Of a stretch of 61,687 bases of DNA, positions 1 through 9,257 are shown piece by piece (within the stretch, counting starts at the first letter, position 1; the number at the start of each line of letters is the position of its first letter). This DNA is from a bacterium. GTDB lineage: Bacteria > Ratteibacteria > UBA8468 > B48-G9 > DTJG01. Under the pieces are notes generated by a model. That model had not been told where the DNA came from, did not search any database, and saw nothing but the letters and a program-made list of their open reading frames with translations. The stretch is taken from contig JAJYYV010000006.1 in assembly GCA_021800535.1 (NCBI GenBank), positions 1-61,687 on the forward strand. Direction: 5' to 3'. Both the position numbers and the translations under genes were made by a program.

Positions 1-1
1 A

Positions 2-388
2 AGAAAAGACCAGATAATAAAAGAAGTGGGCTATTTCACAACAACAAAATCTCCTGAAACAGGGGATGGATATTTCACAGCCAATATCAATTATAATAAC
101 CTGAAATTTATAGCAGGGAATCTTTTGTTGTGTAATAATCCACACATAAGATTACATTTGTATATTCCATACAAAGTAAAAATTGAAGGAACTAAACAAC
201 AAGTAAAAACAATACAGACAGGTCCTGCAGAGATAACAATAAACAATCCAACAACACAAACAATAACAGCAATAGTACAGGGGAATCCCTATATTAAACA
301 ATTATCAACAATAAGAAAAACAATAACACTAAAACCAGGTGAAATAAAAACTTTTAAAGCAAATATCTTTATTCATATCTGGTATTAA
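2..388 (+). CDS. C-terminal end of a large secreted protein (5' end outside window)
   Basis: The reading frame is open to the window edge, so the GTG at 26 is an internal valine codon and not a start. The visible 129 residues match the C-terminal end of the next gene (424-3702): both have a GN(P/L) then CNNP segment, a NPT(A/T)Q segment and a final L(L/K)PG stretch followed by an alternating hydrophobic strand. This looks like a beta-sandwich tail. The two genes are therefore tandem paralogues at least over this tail. Function is unknown; secretion is inferred only from the paralogue's signal peptide. Confidence 0.7.
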   Translation, partial: RKDQIIKEVGYFTTTKSPETGDGYFTANINYNNLKFIAGNLLLCNNPHIRLHLYIPYKVKIEGTKQQVKTIQTGPAEITINNPTTQTITAIVQGNPYIKQLSTIRKTITLKPGEIKTFKANIFIHIWY

Positions 389-423
389 TAATATAAACTA
401 TATTTTTCACAGTGGAGAATAAA

Positions 424-3400
424 ATGAAAAAATTTAGAAATTTAATAAGTATAAGTATTTTGACTATAGGGATATTTCTTTTTAGTAGTAAATCAATGGC
501 ATCAATACAAAAACCAAGTATTTTAGTTGTTGGAAGCCCAGGTGGTGGTATAAGATTTTTAATAGACCCTCTCCTAAAGAAAAAATTAGTATCAGAAGGA
601 TACAAAGTAGCCAGTCTTTATTATAATCAATTAACCCCAGGGAAGTTGAAACTTTTTAATCTTATAATAATGGTTCATGAACCACCTTATGATGGAGAAA
701 ATGCTCCATATTATCCGGGAAAAGGAGTAAAAGAGATTCTTTCTATAAAGAAAATGATTTTAAGATATGTACAAAAAGGTGGAGGGCTTCTTGTTTTTTT
801 TGATGGGCTTTCCTATGCTTCAGGAACATCAAAATATAGTCTTAATTCTTTTTTAAAAGGGTTAGGAGCAAAAGTAACAAGAACCCAGTTGACAGAAAGC
901 AATTCCAAAGATATCCATTCTTTTCCTCTTATGCCAGGTATAGAAGTGTTTAAAACCACAAATATTATGCCCAATCCCGTAACAGAAGGAGTAAAAACTT
1001 TTTGGTATCCACAAATGTCAGGAGCTATGATACTAAATAAATTATGGGATATAGTAATTAAAGGGCAATCCAATGCTTCTTTTTCAAGCATCTATAAAAG
1101 TTCACCTCCGTTATTAGCGATAAAAAAGTATGGCAAAGGAAGAATTGCTTTATTTATGGGTCTTTCCAGTTTTTATATAAATAATGGGTATGCTCGGGTA
1201 TATCAATATGGTTGGTGTTTTAATAAAGGAAATGGGATGAAACTTTTTAATAATCTTTTCAGCTATTTGGGAAATATTTCATTAAAAAATCATATCTATG
1301 GAGGATATAAACAAGGAGAATTTCCTTCACTTCCGCTGAGTGGATTAATGCCGATTAAACCTTACAAAGTATTTGAGTATGTAAAACCATATCCTGGTAT
1401 TATTGGCGTTTATACTAATTTTTCTGGTAAAAAGTATACAGTGAAAGATTTCGTTAAAAAAGCGAAATCACTTGGTTTAAAATTTATTATATTCACAGAT
1501 AATATAAAAACAAAAAAAGCATTTGAAGAATTAAAAAAACAGTGTGCTGAAAACACCACTAAAAATTTTATTGCTATACCGGGTGTTACATTTAAAACCA
1601 GTGGATGGGATGGTGTTACAGGAATTGACAAAGGAATAGCTGCAAACATAAATACATGGCCCCCTTCCGGAGGAACAAGTTTTATTATGGCTCTTTTAAA
1701 TTGTGGGAATAATGGTATTTATGCGGCTTTAGAACCTAAAAAAGGAGCTTTACCACCATATAATCATGGAGGATTTAATAGTTCGGAAATTCTAAGTTAT
1801 AGAGGTAAAAATCTTATTACTCATGATGTCAGTTTATTTAAAAAACTGAGTGCTACACCAGGATTTAATTTATTGCCAATAGTTTCTTATCGTATTAACA
1901 ATCCAGATGAACTTTCCTGGGTTGTAAAACATGGATTCAAACTATATCTATTTTCACAATCTGTTTCTAAATTACCATATACCCCACAGCAAGGATATGT
2001 GAATGGATTTGTCAGCAATGGTCCTGTTATTGATAAATTTTGGGCATCCCAATTTATGACAGACCCATGGGAAGAATATGTTCTTTGGAAGTCTGGTGAA
2101 ACTATCCATATACATATTAAAGTAAAGGATAAAGTTCCTTTAAAAAAAATAGAGTTAATATCTGGCAGAAAAATCATCAGAGTTTTTTATCCTGATAAAA
2201 AGATATTTAACAAAGTAGTTTCATATCCTATTGCTCAGGATGGAAGTTTATATCTAATAGTAAAAGATATAAATAAACATTGGGCAATATCTACGCCAAT
2301 ACCTACACGAAACTGGACTTATTGGAATCATGTTGGTTCAGACAGGATGAATGATTACCATAATCCTATTCTTCCGGATAAATATGGTGGGCTTCTATAT
2401 CCTAATGGGAAAATATATGGTAATGGTGGGCTTGTAACATTTGGATATGGATGGGGTAATTATTTACGATTTTATCTGCCTGTTCCAGGTTATGCCTATG
2501 CTCCACAAGGATATGAAACAGGTCAAATATCTTCTGGTGTAGCAAATATACAAACATTTCCAACAATAAATGGAAAACAAACTCAGGAATTAAATAATGT
2601 TATATTACAACGAAGTAACCCACTTGATACTGCAGATGTTACTATTATGAAGGAAATAGGTAAGTATGTTGAAAAAAACGGTAAAAGAGTACAAGCCCAA
2701 TATGTAAATTCTAAGACTCAGGATACTATATTCAGATACACCTACAATTATGGGTATATCATACTTCTTGTCAATGAGCGGGTAAAAATATTAAAAGATA
2801 TTAATCTGAAAAATAAAAGAGGGCTAAATGTGGTTTTACTTAATGTTGATTATAATGGTGGAAATACATTTAAATATATTTCCTGGATAGCCCCGGATAA
2901 AAAATTAAACACAGTTCCGATAGATTTTCTTCATTTAAGAAAACCTTTTTTGGGGAAAATAGGAAAAGGTGGATATGCAGTATTATGGCCTGACCAATAT
3001 GGATTGGTTGGAATATATAGTTTAGATAAAAATTTTCAATTTGAGATAAATAATGGACAGGTCCTGCTGGGATATAATATGAATGACAAAATTTTGAAAC
3101 AAGGAACTGTTCTTAAAGGAAGATTTATAGTAGTTGAAGATGGTGGGAGCCAAGGTCCTCAGATTATGGCACAATTTAATAAATTGTGGGGAAAAGAAAA
3201 AACTCCTTTATATCAACCAAAAATATTATCTTTTGGGAAATCAGAAAGTAAAGGATATATAGTAAAATTACTTACTTATAATTATGGGATTAGAGTAAAA
3301 TTTCCGGAAGTCAAATTCTTGCCCAATAATATTCTCCCTGTAGAAATTAGTGGAGTAAATGGAAACTGGTCAGCAGGCGCTTTAAACAAAAATGGAGAAT

Positions 3401-3702
3401 TTTATCCTGGCGGGGTATATCATGGAAAACTATATCTGGGGTTGAATAAATGGAATAACAAGGAATATTTTCTTGGAAATCCTGTTATTTGCAACAATCC
3501 AAATGTAATAATAGAAATCACAAAGATATCGGCTCAAAAAATTGTGTTTTTAGTTCATAATCCAACAGCCCAAAAATTGTTGGTAGCCATCAAACCATCA
3601 ATGGAAAACAGGACATTTTATTTTATTAAAAAAATAAATTTACTTCCAGGGCAAACAAAAAAAATAAATATCAATATATCCAGAAGAAACTGGACTTTTT
3701 AA
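424..3702 (+). CDS. Large secreted protein with ThuA/GATase-like and degenerate PHP-like regions
   Basis: About 1092 residues. I place the start at ATG 424 because GGAG at 414-417 sits correctly before it; the in-frame GTG at 412 lies over that site. The first ~27 residues form a signal peptide (MKK, hydrophobic stretch, then SMA). Residues ~30-280 resemble a glutamine-amidotransferase/ThuA-like fold (ILVVGSPGGG, GGGLLVFFDG). Around residue 345 the text VKDFVKKAKSLGLKFIIFTDN resembles a PHP domain, but the usual His pairs are missing, so catalysis is doubtful. The rest looks like beta-rich carbohydrate-binding or structural domains. The tail is shared with the gene upstream. The substrate is unknown; a role in polysaccharide turnover at the cell surface is inference. 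Confidence 0.65.
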   Translation: MKKFRNLISISILTIGIFLFSSKSMASIQKPSILVVGSPGGGIRFLIDPLLKKKLVSEGYKVASLYYNQLTPGKLKLFNLIIMVHEPPYDGENAPYYPGKGVKEILSIKKMILRYVQKGGGLLVFFDGLSYASGTSKYSLNSFLKGLGAKVTRTQLTESNSKDIHSFPLMPGIEVFKTTNIMPNPVTEGVKTFWYPQMSGAMILNKLWDIVIKGQSNASFSSIYKSSPPLLAIKKYGKGRIALFMGLSSFYINNGYARVYQYGWCFNKGNGMKLFNNLFSYLGNISLKNHIYGGYKQGEFPSLPLSGLMPIKPYKVFEYVKPYPGIIGVYTNFSGKKYTVKDFVKKAKSLGLKFIIFTDNIKTKKAFEELKKQCAENTTKNFIAIPGVTFKTSGWDGVTGIDKGIAANINTWPPSGGTSFIMALLNCGNNGIYAALEPKKGALPPYNHGGFNSSEILSYRGKNLITHDVSLFKKLSATPGFNLLPIVSYRINNPDELSWVVKHGFKLYLFSQSVSKLPYTPQQGYVNGFVSNGPVIDKFWASQFMTDPWEEYVLWKSGETIHIHIKVKDKVPLKKIELISGRKIIRVFYPDKKIFNKVVSYPIAQDGSLYLIVKDINKHWAISTPIPTRNWTYWNHVGSDRMNDYHNPILPDKYGGLLYPNGKIYGNGGLVTFGYGWGNYLRFYLPVPGYAYAPQGYETGQISSGVANIQTFPTINGKQTQELNNVILQRSNPLDTADVTIMKEIGKYVEKNGKRVQAQYVNSKTQDTIFRYTYNYGYIILLVNERVKILKDINLKNKRGLNVVLLNVDYNGGNTFKYISWIAPDKKLNTVPIDFLHLRKPFLGKIGKGGYAVLWPDQYGLVGIYSLDKNFQFEINNGQVLLGYNMNDKILKQGTVLKGRFIVVEDGGSQGPQIMAQFNKLWGKEKTPLYQPKILSFGKSESKGYIVKLLTYNYGIRVKFPEVKFLPNNILPVEISGVNGNWSAGALNKNGEFYPGGVYHGKLYLGLNKWNNKEYFLGNPVICNNPNVIIEITKISAQKIVFLVHNPTAQKLLVAIKPSMENRTFYFIKKINLLPGQTKKININISRRNWTF

Positions 3703-3750
3703 CTAATCAAAGAAGAGGGATTATGCTACTAACAATATAGGAATAAAATT

Positions 3751-4161
3751 ATGGGATATTGGATGGGTAAAAATATCGGAGGAGCATTAGGTGCTCCATT
3801 TGAAAGTAAAAGACAAGTTAATAATGTAGAATTTTACACACAAAATTTTCAAGATAATCCTCCAGCTAATGACGATCTTGATTTACAACTTGTATGGCTT
3901 AATGCTGTTGAAAAATATGGAAAAAATATCAATGCTCAGATTCTTGGAGAATATTGGTTAAGTTATATAATTCCTAATTGGTCAGAATATGGAGCCGGGA
4001 AAAATAATTTAAGGATAGGATTAATTCCTCCTTTATCAGGATATGTAAATAATCCTTATAGGGATAGTTGTGGATGTTTTATCCGTTCAGAAATATGGGC
4101 ATGTATTGCGCCGGGGCATCCTGAAATAGCAGTTAAAAAAATATGGGATAAATGTATTTGA
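3751..4161 (+). pseudogene. ADP-ribosylglycohydrolase family, N-terminal fragment
   Basis: 136 residues from ATG 3751 with an AGGA Shine-Dalgarno sequence. MGKNIGGALGAPFE and NDDLDLQLVWLNAVE are the Mg-binding N-terminal motifs of the ADP-ribosylglycohydrolase (DraG-like) family, in the version found in long secreted or cytoplasmic members of PVC-type bacteria. The family is normally 300 or more residues; here the frame stops at 4159 after ISEIWAC-like text and the C-terminal metal ligands are absent. A short unrelated-looking frame follows at once. I read this as a gene truncated by an internal deletion. Confidence 0.7.
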
Positions 4162-4162
4162 T

Positions 4163-4402
4163 TTGGAAAAAATGCTTTCCAAAATGAAATTAGTACTTCT
4201 GGATAAAAATGGCCTGCCAATAAAAAGGTTATATATAAATATAGGAAATAGAAATCTGGCTATGAAATATACTATAACACCTACAAAGGTAAGCTCATTA
4301 CCTCATTTCAAAGTGAAAATTGAAAATGGTATTTTAAAAATCACAGGATTTATGCAAAAAGGCCAGTCCCTTTTGTTATATCCTGCCGGCGAAAAAATCT
4401 AA
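4163..4402 (+). pseudogene. C-terminal fragment, possibly the 3' end of the broken glycohydrolase gene
   Basis: A frame of up to 79 codons in a different phase from the preceding fragment, beginning only at a TTG with no Shine-Dalgarno sequence. It encodes a beta-rich stretch ending LLLYPAG. It lies one base after the truncated glycohydrolase frame and is not followed by a terminator. It is most simply the 3' remnant of a longer gene whose middle was lost. I do not recognise the domain. Confidence 0.4.
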
Positions 4403-4474
4403 TAAAAAACAAGATTTATGATATAATTTTTATAATGAATATTTACATTAAATCTTTAAACCCGGAGAATAAAA

Positions 4475-5539
4475 ATGTCAAGCGATATTGAGAGGTTTAT
4501 AAATACAATAAACCATAAGCCCCATTCTGATTTTCTTTTTTATGCAGGTTTTACCCCCAATCTTTCCAAGAATATTATGGAAAAATATGGGTTTGCAACA
4601 GAGGAAGATATTGTAAAATATTTTAATATGTTTGCGCCTGTATCCATAAGGCCTCAACAACCTGAAATTACAGCAGACTTTTCCAAATATTTTTTGGAAG
4701 TAGAAAAACCAGAAGGGTCTTTCATTAATAGTTTAGGTGTGCTTGAAATTCCTGCAAAATTTTATCATTTTACAGGATATATAAGCCCATTAAGAAATGC
4801 AAAAAGTTTTAATGATATAAAAAATTTCCCATTCCCTTATACAGGAGAATTTAATACCTCAGATATGAAAAAAAAAGTAAAAGAATCTCATCAGACAGGT
4901 AAAGTTTCTTTTACATGGATAGGGCATATGTATGAGGATGCCTGGCAAATACGGGGATATGAGGAATTTTTACAGGATATAATAGAAAGGCCTCAATGGG
5001 TTGAATACATCCTTGACAAATTAATGGAGAGGAATATAAAAATTGCCACCTGTGCAGCAGAGGCAGGGATTGATTATATAGCAACAGGAGATGATGTTGC
5101 CACACAAAAAAGTTTAATATTTTCTCCATCTATGTGGAGAAGATTTATAAAAACCAGATGGGAAAAAATTTATAAAGAAGTAAGAAAAATAAAGCCTGAT
5201 ATTCAAATTTGGTATCATAGCGATGGAAACATAACAAATATAATTAATGAATTAATAGATATAGGGGTAACAATATTAAATCCTTTACAGCCTGAATGTA
5301 TGGATTTACTAGAACTAAAAAAAGAATATGGAAAGTATTTAGTTTTTGATGGAACAATAGGGACTCAAAGTACAATGCCTTTTGGAAAACCAGAAGAGGT
5401 AAAAAGAACCATCAGAGAGAGAAAAAAACAGATTGGTTATGATGGCGCTTTTATTATTAGTCCTACCCATATTCTTGAACCAGAAGTTCCAATAGAAAAT
5501 ATTGAAGCCTTTTTTGATGCTTGCAGAGAAAACGAATAA
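4475..5539 (+). CDS. URO-D-family protein (uroporphyrinogen decarboxylase / corrinoid methyltransferase superfamily)
   Basis: 354 residues, near the usual 340-370 of the family. The start has a clear CGGAGA ribosome site 8 bases upstream. The URO-D fold is shown by ATGDDVATQKSLIFSPSMWRRF, by YHSDGNI and by the terminal SPTHILEPEVPIENI segment. Members with this ending are usually not haem-pathway enzymes but belong to the MtaA/CmuA-like methyltransferase branch. No corrinoid protein or methyltransferase partner lies beside it, so the substrate is unknown. A second, more divergent member is at 54708-55964. Confidence 0.85.
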   Translation: MSSDIERFINTINHKPHSDFLFYAGFTPNLSKNIMEKYGFATEEDIVKYFNMFAPVSIRPQQPEITADFSKYFLEVEKPEGSFINSLGVLEIPAKFYHFTGYISPLRNAKSFNDIKNFPFPYTGEFNTSDMKKKVKESHQTGKVSFTWIGHMYEDAWQIRGYEEFLQDIIERPQWVEYILDKLMERNIKIATCAAEAGIDYIATGDDVATQKSLIFSPSMWRRFIKTRWEKIYKEVRKIKPDIQIWYHSDGNITNIINELIDIGVTILNPLQPECMDLLELKKEYGKYLVFDGTIGTQSTMPFGKPEEVKRTIRERKKQIGYDGAFIISPTHILEPEVPIENIEAFFDACRENE

Positions 5540-5642
5540 ATAGGTTCTATTGCAAAATAATCGTTTTTAAAAATTTCACCCTTCTTCTACGGTCTCCTTG
5601 GGAAATTCTTCTGTGAGAGGGGAGTTATACGGTATATTTAAT

Positions 5643-5671
5643 TTGACATATTAAATATGCAGGGTTAAAAT
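5643..5671 (+). promoter_or_regulatory. Sigma-70-type promoter placing the DUF4143 gene as leaderless
   Basis: TTGACA (5643-5648), a 17-base spacer, then TAAAAT (5666-5671). The ATG of the next gene starts 7 bases after the -10 box, where transcription should begin, and there is no Shine-Dalgarno sequence. The message is predicted to be leaderless. The broken DUF4143 gene at 54272 has the same arrangement. Confidence 0.7.
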
Positions 5672-5677
5672 ATTGTT

Positions 5678-6907
5678 ATGAAATTAAAACACCGTATACT
5701 GGGAAAAATTATTCTTAAAGCAGCTAAAACTTTTCCGGCAGTTGTTATTACCGGTCCCCGTCAATCAGGGAAAACCACACTTTTAAAAATGCTTTTTTCT
5801 AAAACCCATACTTTTGTAAATTTAGAAGACCCTGATACCAGGATTAGAGTAAGACAAGATCCAAGAAGCTTTTTAAATCAGTATAAACCACCTTTAATTA
5901 TGGATGAAATTCAATACGTACCTGAATTGTTATCATATATAAAAACAAAAATAGATGAAGATAGAAAACCGGGATACTGGATATTTACAGGTTCTCAAAA
6001 TTTTGCCCTTATGCATAATGTTTCTCAATCTTTATCTGGCAGAGCCGCCATTCTTTATCTTTTACCTTTTTCTATTTCTGAAAGATTTGATAATGCTTAT
6101 AAATCTCAAAATATATCTGACTGGATTAAAAAATTAAACATCCACAGCAAAGAAACCAAACATATTTATTTGGATAAAATTTTATTACGAGGTTTTTTCC
6201 CTGAGATTGCTTCCAATGAAAAGGTTGATAGAAAGATTTGGTGTAGTTCTTACATTACCACTTATTTAGAAAGAGACATACGAAATATTTCCAATATAGG
6301 AGAACTTGCGCAATTTGAAAGATTTTTAATATCATGTGCCGTTAGGACAGGACAAATTCTTAATATTTCTGAAATCGCCAGGGATATTGGAATTAGTGTT
6401 CCTACAGCAAAAAGATGGCTTTCTCTCCTTGAAATGGGACATCAAATATATCTTCTTTATCCATATTATAAAAATATAGGCAAACGGATAAAAAAAAGTC
6501 CGAAGATATATTTTACTGATACTGCATTATGCTGTTATTTATTGGGAATTGATAATACAGAAATTTTACTCAGACATTCAAATTTTGGAAATTTATTTGA
6601 AACATTCGTTATCTGTGATTTCTGGAAAAGATTTTTACATTTTGGAGAAAAACCTTCCATGTATTATTTAAGAACAAGAGATGGTTTGGAAGTGGATATG
6701 GTTATAGAAAAAGGCGATGGATTTCACTTGTTTGAAATAAAAAGCTCAATGACAATCACACCTCAACATGCAATTTCTTTGAAAAGAATAAAGATGGATT
6801 TGGGCTCCAAAATTAAAACATTGGCTATAATATCCCGTTCCAATGATAATTTTGTAATAAATAACGACATTGTTAATTATGGATGGAAAAATATACTGAT
6901 GGTATAA
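5678..6907 (+). CDS. AAA ATPase with C-terminal DUF4143 domain
   Basis: 409 residues, typical for the family. Walker A is GPRQSGKTT at residues 26-34 and Walker B ends PLIMDEIQ near residue 75. The sensor region FTGSQNFALM and the arginine-rich LSGRAAILYLLPFS follow. The C-terminal DUF4143 part carries a winged-helix (EIARDIGISVPTAKRWLSLLE) and a nuclease-like YYLRTRDGLEVDMVIE...FEIKSS core of PD-(D/E)XK type. These ATPases are widespread and linked with mobile or accessory DNA; their exact function is unsettled. The product is cytoplasmic. It stands alone behind its own strong promoter. Confidence 0.9.
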   Translation: MKLKHRILGKIILKAAKTFPAVVITGPRQSGKTTLLKMLFSKTHTFVNLEDPDTRIRVRQDPRSFLNQYKPPLIMDEIQYVPELLSYIKTKIDEDRKPGYWIFTGSQNFALMHNVSQSLSGRAAILYLLPFSISERFDNAYKSQNISDWIKKLNIHSKETKHIYLDKILLRGFFPEIASNEKVDRKIWCSSYITTYLERDIRNISNIGELAQFERFLISCAVRTGQILNISEIARDIGISVPTAKRWLSLLEMGHQIYLLYPYYKNIGKRIKKSPKIYFTDTALCCYLLGIDNTEILLRHSNFGNLFETFVICDFWKRFLHFGEKPSMYYLRTRDGLEVDMVIEKGDGFHLFEIKSSMTITPQHAISLKRIKMDLGSKIKTLAIISRSNDNFVINNDIVNYGWKNILMV

Positions 6908-6976
6908 TTAATTGGTAATGATGGAAAAATATGGATTAGAAGATGTGAAACAATTTATAGAAATTGTGGAGAAATT

Positions 6977-7417
6977 ATGAAATACAAATTACAAACATCA
7001 GAAATTGCCAATTTATCTTCTTTTTTTCAGAATGAATTGAATATTTGTTTTGCTTATCTTTTTGGTTCAAGAGCAAAAGGTTATGCCAATGAAAAAAGTG
7101 ACTTGGATATAGGAATATTTTTTTACCATTTTATTGAGGACGAAAAAAATCCATGGTATATATTCACTTTGGAATCAAAACTTTCTCATCTAATTGGATA
7201 TAATACTCAAATTGTTGTTTTAAATAATATTGAATCGGAAATTCTGGGGTTTCATATAATAAGTGAAGGTATATTAATTATTGAAAAAGATAAAAATAAA
7301 CGAATAGAGTTTGAAACCTGTATATTAAGAAGATATCAAGATTGGCAGTATTTTTTACAAAGGCATATATTATCAGAAAAGCATCAAAAAAAGGAGATAA
7401 TTTCATGGATAAAATAG
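6977..7417 (+). CDS. MNT-type nucleotidyltransferase domain protein
   Basis: 146 residues. The minimal nucleotidyltransferase signature GSRAKG...SDLD is at residues 30-44, with metal-binding Asp42 and Asp44. Family members act as antitoxins that AMPylate a HEPN ribonuclease (HepT). No HepT gene is beside it; only a 20-codon frame (6918-6980) overlaps its start by an ATGA. The 3' end overlaps the next gene's start region (7405), implying co-transcription with unrelated sugar genes. It may be an orphaned antitoxin. Confidence 0.8.
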   Translation: MKYKLQTSEIANLSSFFQNELNICFAYLFGSRAKGYANEKSDLDIGIFFYHFIEDEKNPWYIFTLESKLSHLIGYNTQIVVLNNIESEILGFHIISEGILIIEKDKNKRIEFETCILRRYQDWQYFLQRHILSEKHQKKEIISWIK

Positions 7418-8184
7418 GGGTTATTCATTATAATTTCCCAGACTGGAGTCTTGAAGAATTTTTCTCGTGGTGCAGGAAAAATCAGATAAGTTTTGTTGAG
7501 CTTCAAAGGGATGATATATGGGACAGAAAAATAAATGAGGTGGAAGAACTTTTAAATAGATATAATATAAAAGTTTCTCAAATTTCCTGTGGCAATGATT
7601 TTATTCAGAAAACATCCGAGGAGTGTGAGAATCAGATTAATCTTATCTCAAAAATGTGTGTACTGGTTAAAGAACTTGGTTTTAATCAGTTAAGAATTGA
7701 TGGAGGGTGGGTAAAAAAAACTGTAGCGGAAAAAGATTATAAAAGTCTTATTATAAAAGGAATAAAAAGAGCTGTTGAAATTGCAGAAAAAGAAAAAGTT
7801 TATCTTGCTCTGGATAATCATGGAACTATTACAAATGATTATCAGTTCCAGATTGAAATATTTGAAAAAATCAAATCAAAATATTTAGGGGCAAATCTTG
7901 ATACTATGAATTACAGATGGTATGGTTATCCAGTTGAAGATTTGCTTAAAATTTATAAGTCAATTGCTCCTTATGCTATTCATACACATATTAAAGATGG
8001 AATCGGGGTAAAAGAAAATTATACTGGGAAAATTATTGGAGAAGGTGAAATTCCTGTCAGCCAGGTGATTAGAATTTTAAAAGAAAATAATTATCAGGGT
8101 GTATGGTGTATTGAATATGAAGGGAAAGATAAAGATTCAGGGTATAAAGAAAGCACAGGAAAATTAAGAAGATTACTGGAATGA
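7405..8184 (+). CDS. Sugar phosphate isomerase/epimerase (xylose isomerase-like TIM barrel)
   Basis: 259 residues from ATG 7405, chosen because AAGGAG lies 10 bases upstream inside the preceding gene; a longer frame back to 7342 would need a GTG without a ribosome site. The TIM-barrel AP-endonuclease-2 fold is indicated by FVELQRDDIW, LALDNHGT, GANLDTMN and the metal-site HTHIKDGIG...IGEGEIP segment. Relatives such as IolE or hydroxypyruvate isomerase act on inosose or keto sugars. The dehydrogenase that follows makes a two-step sugar or polyol oxidation/isomerisation unit likely. Confidence 0.85.
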   Translation: MDKIGVIHYNFPDWSLEEFFSWCRKNQISFVELQRDDIWDRKINEVEELLNRYNIKVSQISCGNDFIQKTSEECENQINLISKMCVLVKELGFNQLRIDGGWVKKTVAEKDYKSLIIKGIKRAVEIAEKEKVYLALDNHGTITNDYQFQIEIFEKIKSKYLGANLDTMNYRWYGYPVEDLLKIYKSIAPYAIHTHIKDGIGVKENYTGKIIGEGEIPVSQVIRILKENNYQGVWCIEYEGKDKDSGYKESTGKLRRLLE

Positions 8185-8225
8185 TTTTTATAATAAAAAT
8201 TGTTTAAATTTAAAGGGGGAAAAAG

Positions 8226-9251
8226 ATGAGTAGATTTGAAAAATCTTCTGAGATAAAAGTGGCAGTAATAGGATATGGTGGGGCTTTTAATATGGGCAAA
8301 TACCATCTTGAGACAGGTAGTAAAGTGGGTATGATACCTACTGCTGTTGTGGATGTAGATTCTAAAAGATTAGAAGCTGCCAAAAAAGATTTTCCTGATA
8401 TAGAAACATATTCTTCAGTAGAAAAAATGCTGGAAAAATCTTCTGCCAATCTTGTTATACTTATAACTCCGCATAATACACATGCAAAACTTGCTGTTCA
8501 ATGTTTAAAAGAAAACCGTAATGTTATTTCTGAAAAGCCTATGGCTGTTACCACTGAAGAATGTGATGCTATGATAAAACAGGCAGAAAAGAATAATTTA
8601 ATGCTTTCTGTTTTTCATAATCGTCATTGGGATGGTTCTATAATAGAAGCTGTCCAAAGAATAAAAAAAGGTGAAATTGGCGATGTTTTTCGTATTGAGG
8701 CACATATGGGAGGATATTCTAATCCAGGAGACTGGTGGAGAACATCAAAATCCATATCAGGTGGTATCTTATATGACTGGGGTGTGCATTTGCTGGAATA
8801 TTCAATGCAGATTATAAATTCTGAAGCTATAGAAGTAACAGGTTTTGCCAGAAAAGGATTCTGGGCAGAAAAAACAAAATGGGGAAAGGATACAAATGAA
8901 GATGAAGCGTTTGCTGTTATTAGGTGTAAAAATGATACCTGGCTTACACTATGTATCAGCAGTATTGACTCAAATCCCAAAAAAGGAATGCTTGAAATTA
9001 CAGGAACAGACGGAACATATATTATGAATTATGATACCTGGGAAATAGTAACACATAAAAATGGAATAGAATATATTACAAAAGGAAGAAATCCCCAGTC
9101 AGACGGAGCTCTTCTTTTTTACAAAAATATTGTTGAGCATCTTGTAAAAGGAAAAGAATTGATAATAACTCCACAATGGGCAAGACAGTTTATTCATATA
9201 TTAGACCTTGCTGACCAGAGCGCTAAAAAGCGTATAGGTCTTAAAGCTTAA
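8226..9251 (+). CDS. Gfo/Idh/MocA-family NAD(P)-dependent oxidoreductase
   Basis: 341 residues with a GGGGG ribosome site before ATG 8226. The Rossmann N-terminus reads VAVIGYGGAFNMGKYHL, and the family-typical catalytic lysine lies in SEKPMAVT. The C-terminal beta-sheet domain includes GGILYDWGVHLLE, with the usual D-x-x-x-H. The enzyme oxidises a sugar or cyclitol hydroxyl; the substrate cannot be told from sequence. It is 41 bases after the isomerase and almost certainly in the same operon, which ends in a convergent, 6-base junction with tsaD. Confidence 0.88.
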   Translation: MSRFEKSSEIKVAVIGYGGAFNMGKYHLETGSKVGMIPTAVVDVDSKRLEAAKKDFPDIETYSSVEKMLEKSSANLVILITPHNTHAKLAVQCLKENRNVISEKPMAVTTEECDAMIKQAEKNNLMLSVFHNRHWDGSIIEAVQRIKKGEIGDVFRIEAHMGGYSNPGDWWRTSKSISGGILYDWGVHLLEYSMQIINSEAIEVTGFARKGFWAEKTKWGKDTNEDEAFAVIRCKNDTWLTLCISSIDSNPKKGMLEITGTDGTYIMNYDTWEIVTHKNGIEYITKGRNPQSDGALLFYKNIVEHLVKGKELIITPQWARQFIHILDLADQSAKKRIGLKA

Positions 9252-9257
9252 AGTTAT

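Noticed and set aside
26-28. GTG as start of the first gene
   Set aside because: The frame is open to the window edge and homology with the paralogue continues only as a C-terminal tail.
412-423. GTG start for the large secreted protein
   Set aside because: The GTG overlaps the GGAG ribosome site that serves ATG 424, and the signal peptide begins at 424.
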